The notes below the pieces were generated by a model that had not been told where the DNA came from, ran no database searches, and was given only the letters and a program-made list of their open reading frames with translations. From positions 195,167 to 259,166 of the forward strand of contig CADEFN010000007.1 of the NCBI GenBank assembly GCA_902826615.1: a DNA stretch of 64,000 nucleotides, given 5' to 3'. Both the position numbers and the translations under genes were made by a program. This stretch comes from an uncultured Gemmatimonadota bacterium. GTDB taxonomy: Bacteria > Gemmatimonadota > Gemmatimonadetes > Gemmatimonadales > Gemmatimonadaceae. This document shows, one piece after another, positions 10,128-20,434 of the stretch; within the stretch, counting starts at the first letter, position 1, and each line of letters begins with the position of its first letter.

Positions 10128-11896
10128 TTCCCCACCACGTTGGCCGGCTCGATGGCGGGCCGCTTGAAATAGTGCGCAATCACCTTGGACGCGATGCGCG
10201 CCGCTGCATAGCCATGTTCTCCCTGCCACAACATCACGGCCACCACAATCTCCGGCTTCTCCTGCGGAGCGAAGCCGACGAACCAGGCGTGATCCTTTTT
10301 GGTTTCGTTCTGCGCGGTGCCGGTTTTCCCTGCGAGCTGTACCCCCTCGATCGCTGCGCTGCCGGCTGTACCACGACCCGACACCACATCACCCATGGCC
10401 GAACGCAACCCGGCGAGTTGGGCAGGCGTGAGGTTCATGATCTTGGTGCGGATTGGATCGCGGGCCACCACCTCAGGCCGTGCGGCGTGTCCGTCGGTGG
10501 CCAGTGCCGAGTAGAATCGCGTCATGTTCAGCACGGTTTGGCTGTTGTAGCCCTGCCCGATGCTGAGATTGAGCGTCTGCCCGTTTGACCAGTTGCCCTT
10601 GCCAAAGACCTTGTCGAAGTACGCTGCCCCGGTGGCCCACACGGGTGTGGCTTCACCTGGAAGGTCAATCCCGGACTTCTCGCCCATCTTGAGTGACACA
10701 CCACCGGCGAGGAGGCGCGACAGCGTAATACGCAGCCCAAGCTGATAGAAGTAGGTGTCACACGACTTGGCGATGGCCTGCGTCAGGTCCACGTTGCCAT
10801 GCCCTGCCGCGCTCCAGCAGCGCCAGTACCGCGAACCGTACTGATACCCACCATTGCACGGCCTCGGCATGGTGGTGGTGAAGTCCACCAGCGAGTCCTG
10901 CAAGGCAATAGCGGCGGTCGCCAGCTTGAAGGTGGACGCCGGTGGATACTTCCCCTGCATCGCCTTGTTGTACATCGGGCGCCGGACCGTATCGGCGTTC
11001 AGCTCCCGCCAGTACTCGGGTGGTATGCCCCCAATAAAGCGGTTGGGGTCAAACGACGGGGAGCTGTGCAACGCGAGCACGGCCCCGGAACGCGGATCCA
11101 TCGCCACGACACCTGCGACCACACTGTCGCCGAGGTAATCGGCAATGAACTTCTGCAGATCGAGGTCGATGTTGGTCTTGAGCGACTTGCCAGGCACGGG
11201 AGGGTCGTCGGCCCGATCGGCCCCATCGCGCACCACCCGACCTCGTGCATCCACTTCGACGAAGCGGCTCCCTTCCTTGCCACGCAGTTCCTTTTCGTAC
11301 TGCCGCTCGAGACCCTGCAGGCCGATCTCCTGCCCCATCTTGTATCCCTTGAACTCCTCGGAGTTGAGATCGTTTTCTCTGATTTGTCCCGTCCAGCCAG
11401 TGAAGGCGGCGACCGCCGGGCCATCGGGATAAAAGCGCTTGGGCGCCGACTGGATAATGAGACTGGGGAACTCGACCCGATGCTCCTCGAGGACCGACAC
11501 CTGGTCGAATGATGCGTCCGCGAGGATAACGGCGGGGCGATTGGGCTCGCGGCGGAAGCGCTGCACGACCCGCGCTATGTCGTCCTCACTCAGCTGAATG
11601 ATGCTGGAGAGACGCTGCAACGAGGCCCGCAATGAGTCGGACGAGGGACTGAGGAGTGAGACGGAGTATCCGGGGACGTTTTCGGCGATGATGGCGCCAT
11701 GCCGGTCGTAGATCACTCCGCGGGCAGCGGGGAGCGGCACCTCGCGCAACCGGTTTCGCTCCGACGACAGCCGATACTGCTCGGTATTGAGCACCTGCGC
11801 CCGGAAAAACGCCGTCGCCAGCAGCCCCAGGGCAACGGCCACCGCACCGCCGGCCACACGCCCGCGCCGCTGGATGTCGTTAGGATGGAAACTCAT
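10124..11896 (-). CDS. mrdA: penicillin-binding protein 2, elongation transpeptidase
   Basis: Class B PBP that cross-links lateral-wall peptidoglycan together with RodA. It has 590 aa with a short cytoplasmic N-terminus and one membrane segment at about residues 15-33. The pedestal domain includes ARGVIYDRHGAIIAEN. The transpeptidase domain has all three motifs: S321-T-F-K324 (YPPASTFKLA), S378-C-D380 in AKSCDTYFYQLG and K524-T-G in LAGKTGTAQN. SCD in place of SxN also occurs in PBP2 proteins. It overlaps mreD and rodA by 4 nt on each side, so the whole rod operon is translationally coupled. Confidence 0.97.
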   Translation of the reverse strand: MSFHPNDIQRRGRVAGGAVAVALGLLATAFFRAQVLNTEQYRLSSERNRLREVPLPAARGVIYDRHGAIIAENVPGYSVSLLSPSSDSLRASLQRLSSIIQLSEDDIARVVQRFRREPNRPAVILADASFDQVSVLEEHRVEFPSLIIQSAPKRFYPDGPAVAAFTGWTGQIRENDLNSEEFKGYKMGQEIGLQGLERQYEKELRGKEGSRFVEVDARGRVVRDGADRADDPPVPGKSLKTNIDLDLQKFIADYLGDSVVAGVVAMDPRSGAVLALHSSPSFDPNRFIGGIPPEYWRELNADTVRRPMYNKAMQGKYPPASTFKLATAAIALQDSLVDFTTTMPRPCNGGYQYGSRYWRCWSAAGHGNVDLTQAIAKSCDTYFYQLGLRITLSRLLAGGVSLKMGEKSGIDLPGEATPVWATGAAYFDKVFGKGNWSNGQTLNLSIGQGYNSQTVLNMTRFYSALATDGHAARPEVVARDPIRTKIMNLTPAQLAGLRSAMGDVVSGRGTAGSAAIEGVQLAGKTGTAQNETKKDHAWFVGFAPQEKPEIVVAVMLWQGEHGYAAARIASKVIAHYFKRPAIEPANVVGN

Positions 11897-12381
11897 GCCG
11901 GGGCCCCCTCAAGCATGTTCCGGAACAACATGATGACGATCAATCCCGTCAGTGCCGTGAGCGCCGCGGCCAGCGGCGACCAGACAAGCAGCTGCGTGAC
12001 CATGGCTCCCGCCCCCATTTGCCGTTCCAGAATGAGGAAGAGGATGTCGTAGACCCACTTCCCGGCAAAAAAGAAAAAGGCGTGCAGGAGCACGTTGTCA
12101 GAGAAAAACACGGCCTTGAGCCACGAGGCGGCAAAACCGATAACGGCGAGCGTAAAGGCTCCGGCACCAAACGAAACAGGCACGAGCGCGTCGCACAGAA
12201 TGCCGACCACAAATCCGAGTGCGGCGGCAGCCCCCGGCCGCAGACGAACGGCCGCAAGAAGGACCGCGAGCACCAGGAAGTCCGCTTCTGCGCGCCACGC
12301 CAGCACCGGCCGCAACGTGAAGTGGAGCACGATGAGCACCAGAAAAAGCAGGATCAGCCGAAGCGCGCGCTGGACACTCAT
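11893..12381 (-). CDS. mreD: rod shape-determining protein MreD
   Basis: Small (162 aa) inner-membrane protein of the elongasome, with about five hydrophobic segments. The first is RLILLFLVLIVLHFTLRP at residues 7-24. MreD is poorly conserved at sequence level. The call rests on size, hydrophobicity, the FLVLAVLLAAVRLRPGAAAALGF-type second and third helices (given here only as a description of residues 34-56) and its place between mreC and mrdA. It overlaps both by 4 nt. Confidence 0.9.
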   Translation of the reverse strand: MSVQRALRLILLFLVLIVLHFTLRPVLAWRAEADFLVLAVLLAAVRLRPGAAAALGFVVGILCDALVPVSFGAGAFTLAVIGFAASWLKAVFFSDNVLLHAFFFFAGKWVYDILFLILERQMGAGAMVTQLLVWSPLAAALTALTGLIVIMLFRNMLEGAPA

Positions 12382-13520
12382 GGCCGACGTGGCGTGGAGT
12401 CGCGCCGAGGAGGCCTGATCACTGGTGGCTGAGCTGAAGGCGCGACCGTCATCGCGCTGCCGCCAGCGGCGATCGAGTCCGCCGCGAGGCTCGCGGCAAC
12501 CGAATCCTTCGCGGCCTGGGTTGCGGCGTCACGAGCGGCGGTAACCGAATCGGCCCGGCGACGTGCATCGACAAGCGCCGCCGCTGCCTGGCGCGTGATG
12601 GAGTCACCCGCCGCGATCACGGTACTCATGACCACCTCCGCCGCGTTCGGGTTGTTCCACAGTGCCGGGAGTTCTTCGCGCACGAGTCCGGGTGCGAGCA
12701 CCAGCACGTTGGAGAGATCCTGCGGCCGTGTAGCCGGGCGTACGAGGTACGTACGCGTCCACTGCTCGGTCGTCTTGAGCTCACCGATCACCGTGCCAAT
12801 CGCCATGCCTTTCGGGAACACGCCACCCAAACCCGAGGAAACAACCAGGGTGCCTTGCTTGAGGACATCGCGGAACGCGACACCGCGCATTTCGAGCAGC
12901 AGCCGTTCAGGTCCCGCACACGAGGACTCATCCATGCCCTCGCAGCTCGCCCCATCCTTGAGGTGCGGGGTCACGATGCCGAACGTTCCCCCGTCGGCTG
13001 ACATCGCCGACACACGGAAATCGGGATGAGACCAGAGAATCACCTGACTGCTGGTCGGCGAAACCGAAGTCACACGTCCCACCACGCCATCGGGCGCAAC
13101 CACGGGACTGTTGGGAACAACCCCGGCGCGCGAACCCACCGTGACCAGCACCGTGTGACTCTCGCCCGTGACCTGCCCATGGAGCGCCTCGGCAGGAACG
13201 AAACCACGGCCCACACGGGGCGACATGGCGAGCAAGCGACGCAGGCGAGCGTTCTCCGCGTCAAGCCCCTGAAGCTCCGTCACCTGGAGAGAGAGAGAAT
13301 CGATCCGCGCGGTCAGCCCCTCCCGCTCCACGAACGCCGCACGCGCGCGCTCGGAGCGCTGCTGGAGGGCCAGCAATGGACGCGAGAGTGTGCGCTGAAA
13401 TCCGGCAGCGATGGCGTCGCGCGCAGGCGCAGGCAGCACGATGGCCAGCAGGGCCAGCAACGTGCAGATCACCAGTAACGCGGCGTCGATTCTGGTACTC
13501 GCCCGAGCAGCCCGCGCCAT
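12378..13520 (-). CDS. mreC: rod shape-determining protein MreC with alanine-rich tail
   Basis: Bitopic periplasmic scaffold linking MreB to PBP2/RodA. It is 380 aa. A membrane segment lies near residues 13-30, then a coiled-coil region (about 55-95), then the two-barrel MreC domain with VGSRAGVVPNSPVVAPDGVVGRV split over residues 127-149 and LVVSSGLGGVFPKGMAIG near 225. After the MreC core, residues about 300-380 form a low-complexity Ala/Asp/Arg then Pro-rich tail (ARRRADSVTAARDAATQAAK, later APSAQPPVIRPPR) not present in typical MreC. The gene starts 9 nt after mreB and overlaps mreD. Confidence 0.95.
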   Translation of the reverse strand: MARAARASTRIDAALLVICTLLALLAIVLPAPARDAIAAGFQRTLSRPLLALQQRSERARAAFVEREGLTARIDSLSLQVTELQGLDAENARLRRLLAMSPRVGRGFVPAEALHGQVTGESHTVLVTVGSRAGVVPNSPVVAPDGVVGRVTSVSPTSSQVILWSHPDFRVSAMSADGGTFGIVTPHLKDGASCEGMDESSCAGPERLLLEMRGVAFRDVLKQGTLVVSSGLGGVFPKGMAIGTVIGELKTTEQWTRTYLVRPATRPQDLSNVLVLAPGLVREELPALWNNPNAAEVVMSTVIAAGDSITRQAAAALVDARRRADSVTAARDAATQAAKDSVAASLAADSIAAGGSAMTVAPSAQPPVIRPPRRDSTPRRP

Positions 13521-13529
13521 GATCCCTCG

Positions 13530-14567
13530 CTAGGCGGAGAGTACCGAGAAGTACTTCTGTTCGTCGTCGAGGATCCGACCGACACCACGCACGACACACG
13601 TCAACGGATCTTCGTCCACGTGGATCGGGAGCCCGGTCTCCTGACTCAACACGACGTCGAGGCCACGGATGAGTGCGCCACCCCCGGTCATCACGATCCC
13701 TCGATCGACGATGTCGCTGGAGAGTTCGGGGGGAGTGATCTCAAGGGCCCGCCGCACCGCGTCAACAATCTGCTGGATGGGCTCCTGGATGGCTTCGCGA
13801 ATTTCCGTGGACTGCACTCGCACGATCTTCGGAATGCCGGAGACGAGGTCGCGCCCCTTCACTTCCATCTCACGCTCCTCACCAACCGGAGCGGCGGACC
13901 CTACGTGAATCTTGATCTGCTCGGCGGTGGGTTCACCGATGAGGAGATTGTAGTTCTTGCGCATGAACTGCACGATCGCGGTGTCCAGCTCATCGCCCGC
14001 CGTGCGAATCGAGGTGTCGGAGACAATCCCCGACAGCGCGATGACGGCGATTTCGGTGGTACCACCACCGATGTCGATGACCATGTTGCCGGTGGGCGTC
14101 TCGATCGGGAGTCCCACGCCGATAGCCGCAGCCATGGGTTCGGCCACCATGAACACTTCTTTCGCGCCAGCGCCGAGCGCAGAATCGCGCACCGCGCGCT
14201 TTTCGACCTCGGTGATACCAGACGGCACACAGACAATCACCCGGGGCTTCATCTTGAACATGCGGTTCTTGATGATGAGCTCCAGGAAATAGCGGAGCAT
14301 CTTCTCGGTGACGTCGAAGTCGGCGATCACGCCGTCCTTCATGGGACGCACCGCAATGATGCCGTCTGGTGTGCGCCCGAGCATGCGCTTGGCTTCGAGC
14401 CCGACCCCTTTCACTTTTTTCGTCTCGCGGTCCATCGCGACGACGGAGGGCTCGTTCAGGACGATTCCCTCACCCTTGACGTAGATCAGGGTGTTCGCGG
14501 TACCAAGGTCAACCGCAATGGCATTAGCGGGGAAGAGTTTCCCCGCCTTGGGGAACGGCCAGCGCAT
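13530..14567 (-). CDS. mreB: actin-like cell shape protein MreB
   Basis: Cytoplasmic actin homologue that guides wall elongation. Its 345 aa is normal. The phosphate 1 motif is [18 protein letters not shown]. The phosphate 2 motif is [15 protein letters not shown] and the adenosine motif is [12 protein letters not shown] near residue 290. It is the first gene of mreBCD-mrdA-rodA. A candidate promoter lies about 70 nt upstream (14638-14666). The window therefore suggests a rod-shaped or elongating cell. Confidence 0.98.
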   Translation of the reverse strand: MRWPFPKAGKLFPANAIAVDLGTANTLIYVKGEGIVLNEPSVVAMDRETKKVKGVGLEAKRMLGRTPDGIIAVRPMKDGVIADFDVTEKMLRYFLELIIKNRMFKMKPRVIVCVPSGITEVEKRAVRDSALGAGAKEVFMVAEPMAAAIGVGLPIETPTGNMVIDIGGGTTEIAVIALSGIVSDTSIRTAGDELDTAIVQFMRKNYNLLIGEPTAEQIKIHVGSAAPVGEEREMEVKGRDLVSGIPKIVRVQSTEIREAIQEPIQQIVDAVRRALEITPPELSSDIVDRGIVMTGGGALIRGLDVVLSQETGLPIHVDEDPLTCVVRGVGRILDDEQKYFSVLSA

Positions 14568-14637
14568 GTATTAGAACACCCCTGGCGCCGGGGCAGGCGC
14601 CGGTGGATTTGTAGGCAACTCGGGTGGTGCAACGTCT

Positions 14638-14666
14638 AAGCTAGCGCTGCACGTGACATGCTGCAA
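14638..14666 (-). promoter_or_regulatory. candidate sigma-70-type promoter for the mre operon
   Basis: On the minus strand TTGCAG (14666-14661) is followed after 17 nt by TAGCTT (14643-14638), 70 nt upstream of the mreB ATG. The same CTAGCTT -10 candidate occurs upstream of rplM and rpsA. The surrounding gene-free stretch 14568-14838 also holds a GGCGCC-GGGGCA-GGCGCC inverted repeat at about 14585-14602, near the mreB start. I see nothing else there. Confidence 0.5.
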
Positions 14667-14838
14667 GGTGTTGCCAGATCACAACCTAGCTCGCTTGCAC
14701 AGGTGCGGCCTGAGGCACCTTTCTCGAGTCGAATTATCCACACGGCGTGCATCCGGACACAGCCTCGACACCCACCGATCTCGCGGCCGCCACGACCCAA
14801 CCGCGGCGCAGCGGCCAGCCCCTCAGGAGACCGACAGG

Positions 14839-15273
14839 CTAACCCGTGCTGCCGAATCCACCGCTGCCACGGGCGGTATCGTTGAGTGACTCACTCGGCT
14901 CCAGCGTGGGGGCTTCGAACCGGGCAAACACCAGCTGCGCAATACGGTCGCCGCGGCGGATGGACACCGGCTCCGCGCCGAGGTTGATGAGAATGACCTT
15001 CAGTTCGCCCCGATAGTCCGGATCGATGGTGCCCGGTGCGTTAGGCACACTGAGTCCGTGCTTGAGCGCGAGCCCCGATCGCGGCCGCACCTGCATTTCC
15101 ATACCACTCGGCAGCGCAAAGGCAAACCCTGTTCCCACCGCTCGACGCTCGTTAGGCGCGAGCACCAGATCGGGTTCGGCCGAACACACGTCGTACCCCG
15201 CTGCCTCCGCCGACTGTCGAGCCGGCAGGGGCAGATCGGGGTTGTGCGGAAGACGGAGGATGCGGACAGACAT
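14839..15273 (-). CDS. dut: dUTP diphosphatase
   Basis: Trimeric dUTPase that hydrolyses dUTP to dUMP and keeps uracil out of DNA. The ATG at 15273 gives 144 aa, typical. The five motifs are visible: [13 protein letters not shown] (1), [12 protein letters not shown] (2), [13 protein letters not shown] (3), [11 protein letters not shown] (4) and the C-terminal [11 protein letters not shown] (5), which closes over the active site. A longer upstream start would run into the ald stop region and lacks similarity. It lies 25 nt after ald. Confidence 0.97.
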   Translation of the reverse strand: MSVRILRLPHNPDLPLPARQSAEAAGYDVCSAEPDLVLAPNERRAVGTGFAFALPSGMEMQVRPRSGLALKHGLSVPNAPGTIDPDYRGELKVILINLGAEPVSIRRGDRIAQLVFARFEAPTLEPSESLNDTARGSGGFGSTG

Positions 15274-15298
15274 CCGGGAGTGGCCGGCGGGAATATCG

Positions 15299-16414
15299 TT
15301 AGGCAAGGAATCCGCTGGCCTCGTGATTCGGCAAGCCAAACGCCTCGGCCACACCGGGATACGTCACCTTGCCGTCAATCATGTTCAGCCCCTTGAGCAG
15401 CGCGGGGTTCTCCCTGAGCGCGCGCTGCCAGCCCTTGTTGGCCAGCTGCAAGGCATACGGCAGCGTGGCATTAGTCAGGGCCAGCGTGGAAGTGCGTGGC
15501 ACCCCACCGGGCATGTTGGCCACGCCGTAGTGAATCACGCCGTCCACGACGTAGGTGGGGTTTTCGTGGGTGGTGGCGTGAATGGTCTCCACGCATCCGC
15601 CCTGATCGATCGCCACGTCCACAATCACCGAGCCCGGGCGCATCTTCTTGAGGTCTTCACGGCGCACGAGCTTGGGCGCCTTGGCTCCCGGAATGAGCAC
15701 GCCGCCCACCACGAGATCGGCGGTCGCAATCTGCTCCAGCACATTGTGCCGGTTGGAGAAGATCAGCTGCACGTTGGCCGGCATCACGTCCGACAGGTAG
15801 CGCAGGCGCTCCAGGGAGATGTCGAGGATCACGACCTTGGCACCCATGCCAGCGGCCATCTTGGCGGCGTTGATACCCACAATGCCACCACCGAGGATGA
15901 CCACCTTGGCCGGCGGCACGCCCGGAACACCACCCAGCAGCACACCGCGCCCGCCATACAACTTCTCGAGGTACTTGGCCCCTTCCTGCACGGCCATGCG
16001 ACCCGCCACCTCGGACATCGGGGTCAGCAGGGGCAGCTCACCGTTAGGCAGCTCGACCGTTTCGTAGGCAATGCAGGTGGCCCCGGCATCCATGTGCGCA
16101 CGGGTGAGCTTTTCGTCAGCGGCAAAATGGAAGTAGGTGAAGATCACCTGCCCACGCTTCATGCGTTTCCATTCAGGCTCGATCGGCTCCTTCACCTTGA
16201 TGATCATGTCGGCCTTGGCCCACACCGCATCGACGCTCGCCTCGACCGCGGCGCCAACATCGAGGTAGTCCTGGTCACTGAAGCCGCTACCCTCTCCACC
16301 TCCCTTCTCCACCACTACCTGGTGGCCCGCCGCAATCAGCGCCTCGGCGCCAGCCGGAACGACGGCAATGCGGTTCTCATTCGTCTTGATCTCTTTCGGT
16401 ACGCCGATCAGCAT
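15299..16414 (-). CDS. ald: alanine dehydrogenase
   Basis: NAD-dependent interconversion of L-alanine and pyruvate plus ammonium. It is 371 aa, as expected. It begins [20 protein letters not shown], the standard N-terminal pyruvate-binding region. The catalytic lysine and histidine region is [10 protein letters not shown] and FTYFHFAAD. The Rossmann motif [18 protein letters not shown] sits near residue 175, and the tail has [16 protein letters not shown]. It sits 24 nt after the M16 peptidase gene. Its stop codon TAA lies inside one copy of the window-wide CGTTAGG motif. Confidence 0.96.
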   Translation of the reverse strand: MLIGVPKEIKTNENRIAVVPAGAEALIAAGHQVVVEKGGGEGSGFSDQDYLDVGAAVEASVDAVWAKADMIIKVKEPIEPEWKRMKRGQVIFTYFHFAADEKLTRAHMDAGATCIAYETVELPNGELPLLTPMSEVAGRMAVQEGAKYLEKLYGGRGVLLGGVPGVPPAKVVILGGGIVGINAAKMAAGMGAKVVILDISLERLRYLSDVMPANVQLIFSNRHNVLEQIATADLVVGGVLIPGAKAPKLVRREDLKKMRPGSVIVDVAIDQGGCVETIHATTHENPTYVVDGVIHYGVANMPGGVPRTSTLALTNATLPYALQLANKGWQRALRENPALLKGLNMIDGKVTYPGVAEAFGLPNHEASGFLA

Positions 16415-16438
16415 GGTCGTGGGTGTCAGAGTGAAAGG

Positions 16439-17707
16439 TCAGCGAGCGGGGCCAGGCCCCAGCGTGAGTGTCGTCAGCGACGCCGGAGCCAGAAATTCAG
16501 CGGCCACCGCCGCGGCGTCTTCCGCGGTGATCGCATCAATAAGCGGCAGCACGTCGTCCAGACTTCGGAAGGGATCGCCGTACAACTCGGTTGCGGCGGC
16601 CCGGTACAGCCGGGAGCCCGCCCCCTCCAGCGAGAGCGTCAGCTGACCTTTCAGCTGACTGCGCCCGATGGTCAGTTCTTCGTCGGGGAGTCCATGGGTT
16701 GCCATGTCCTCCAGTTCCGCATGCACGGCGCCGAGTGCTTCCTGCACCTGCTCAGGCGATGTAGCCAGATACACACCGTGCATCCCCGTGGCGGCATAGT
16801 GCTGATGGAACGAGTAAATGGAGTACGCCAGCCCGCGCTCCTCCCGTACCCGCTGAAAGAGACGCGAACTCATCCCACCTCCGAGCATCGAGGCCACGAG
16901 GGAGAACGCGTATCGGCGTGGATCGGTGTACGGAATGCACAACCCACCGAGCACGACATGGCTCTGTGCCACGTCGCGTTCCACGTGCTGCACAAGCCCG
17001 CGCCGTGTGGAGGCTGGTGCCACGGACGGACGCACAACCTCCCCACCGGGAAGAGCCGCCCACCCCGCCGCCTCGAGCACATCGATGAGTGCATCGTGCT
17101 CCACGTGCCCGGCGGCCGACAGGACGACATTGCCCGGACGGTACGCTCGGGCGTGCAGGGCGCGCACAGCGTCCAGGGGTAACGCCCCCACACTCTCTCG
17201 CGTGCCGAGGATGGAGTACCCCAGCGGGTGAGCGCCCCAGAGCAACTCGTTATGCAACTCGAAGACAATGTCGTCGGGGGCATCCTCGACCATCGAGATT
17301 TCCTCGAGCACCACTTTCCGCTCGAGATCGAGGTCGGCCGCGCGCAGCAGCGGCGAAAACATGAGGTCGAGGAGCACATCCGCCGCCTGCGGCAGATGCT
17401 CGTCGAGCACCCGAGCCTGGAAAGCGGTGTGTTCCCGCGAGGTCCAGGCGTCGAGTGAACCGCCGAGACTTTCCAGCGCCAGGGCCAGGTCACGCGGGCC
17501 GCGTTTCTGGGTGCCTTTGAAAACGAGGTGCTCGAGCATATGGGAGACTCCCATGTGTTCGCGCACCTCGTGAACCGACGCCGCACGCACCCAGGCGCCT
17601 AACGCGACCGAGCGTACGTGCGGCATGTATTCCGACACGACCGTGAGGCCGTTGGCGAATGTGGTTCGCCGAAGCCCCTCGACGTCCGCGCCGGTGGTCT
17701 TGACCAC
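16439..17707 (-). CDS. M16 family zinc peptidase
   Basis: Processing-peptidase-like metalloprotease, 422 aa, single M16 pair of domains. The inverted zinc motif H56-M-L-E59-H60 lies in GVSHMLEHLVFKGT, with the third ligand in the RKVVLEEISM helix about 75 residues later. The second half has the R/Y substrate-binding region GMSSRLFQRVREERGLAYS. No signal peptide is visible, so it may act in the cytosol. It starts 2 nt after pnp, an arrangement (rpsO-pnp-M16-dut) known in many bacteria including Bacillus-type PepR/YmxG clusters. The substrate is unknown. Confidence 0.93.
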   Translation of the reverse strand: MVKTTGADVEGLRRTTFANGLTVVSEYMPHVRSVALGAWVRAASVHEVREHMGVSHMLEHLVFKGTQKRGPRDLALALESLGGSLDAWTSREHTAFQARVLDEHLPQAADVLLDLMFSPLLRAADLDLERKVVLEEISMVEDAPDDIVFELHNELLWGAHPLGYSILGTRESVGALPLDAVRALHARAYRPGNVVLSAAGHVEHDALIDVLEAAGWAALPGGEVVRPSVAPASTRRGLVQHVERDVAQSHVVLGGLCIPYTDPRRYAFSLVASMLGGGMSSRLFQRVREERGLAYSIYSFHQHYAATGMHGVYLATSPEQVQEALGAVHAELEDMATHGLPDEELTIGRSQLKGQLTLSLEGAGSRLYRAAATELYGDPFRSLDDVLPLIDAITAEDAAAVAAEFLAPASLTTLTLGPGPAR

Positions 17708-17709
17708 GT

Positions 17710-19932
<2,223 letters not shown>

Positions 19933-20022
19933 TGTGGCCGCTGTGCCATGGGGCGCGCCGCGAGCGGAGCCTCTGCCAGGCCCGGGGAGCGCGTGAGTAA
20001 AAAAAGGAACTACAACACAAAA

Positions 20023-20049
20023 CGCGCGGGGCTCGAAAGCGCCCGCGCG
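20023..20049 (-). terminator. intrinsic-terminator-like hairpin between rpsO and pnp
   Basis: An 8-bp GC stem (CGCGCGGG against CCCGCGCG), extended by a GC pair across one bulge, is followed on the minus strand by TTTTGTGTTGT. It lies 22 nt after the rpsO stop. As pnp follows on the same strand it may be a partial terminator or an RNase-processing site setting the rpsO:pnp ratio. The rest of 19933-20071 shows a second T-run (20000-20005). Confidence 0.7.
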
Positions 20050-20071
20050 GGAAGTGAACTACAAATGAGAA

Positions 20072-20332
20072 CTAGTGACGGAGGCCAAGATCGCCGATGA
20101 CCTGGCGGTACCCCTCGACGTCGGAGCGCTTGAGATAATTCAGCAGCCGCTTGCGCTTTCCGATCATCTTCAGAAGGCCGCGACGGCCGTGATGGTCCTT
20201 GGGATGCGCCTTGAAGTGGCCATCGAGAAATCGGATGCGATCCGTCAGGACCGCGATCTGCACCCTGGGAGAGCCGGTGTCGGTCTCGTGGGTCTTGTAC
20301 TTGCCAACCGTTGCTGCCTTTTCAAAAGCCAT
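20072..20332 (-). CDS. rpsO: 30S ribosomal protein S15
   Basis: Primary 16S rRNA-binding protein, 86 aa against the usual 88-89. It begins [20 protein letters not shown] and contains [13 protein letters not shown] and [19 protein letters not shown], the highly conserved rRNA-binding helices. It is divergent from the kinase gene at 20435. The 102-nt gap contains a hairpin (20372-20397) that could lie in its leader. It heads the rpsO-pnp-M16-ald-dut string. Confidence 0.98.
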   Translation of the reverse strand: MAFEKAATVGKYKTHETDTGSPRVQIAVLTDRIRFLDGHFKAHPKDHHGRRGLLKMIGKRKRLLNYLKRSDVEGYRQVIGDLGLRH

Positions 20333-20371
20333 GTGGTATATTCCCCGCGCGACCAGAGTCGCTACTTGCGC

Positions 20372-20397
20372 TAAGTTCGTTGAAGCATAACAACTTA
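20372..20397. promoter_or_regulatory. inverted repeat in rpsO/kinase divergent region
   Basis: TAAGTTcGTT and AACAACTTA form a 9-bp stem with one bulged base around a 7-nt loop, 40-65 nt upstream of the rpsO ATG and 38-63 nt upstream of the kinase GTG. It may be an operator, or part of an S15-responsive mRNA leader. On the plus strand TTGCGC(20366)-16 nt-TAACAA(20388) overlaps it as a weak promoter candidate. Confidence 0.35.
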
Positions 20398-20434
20398 CTG
20401 GCCGCCATCTAACCTGTAAAGGCGTCTATCAAAG

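Noticed and set aside
15026-17182. 718-codon open frame on the plus strand
   Set aside because: It lies antisense to dut, ald and the M16 peptidase gene, all with clear family motifs. The translation has no recognisable domain and shows the His/Arg-rich composition of GC-rich antisense frames.
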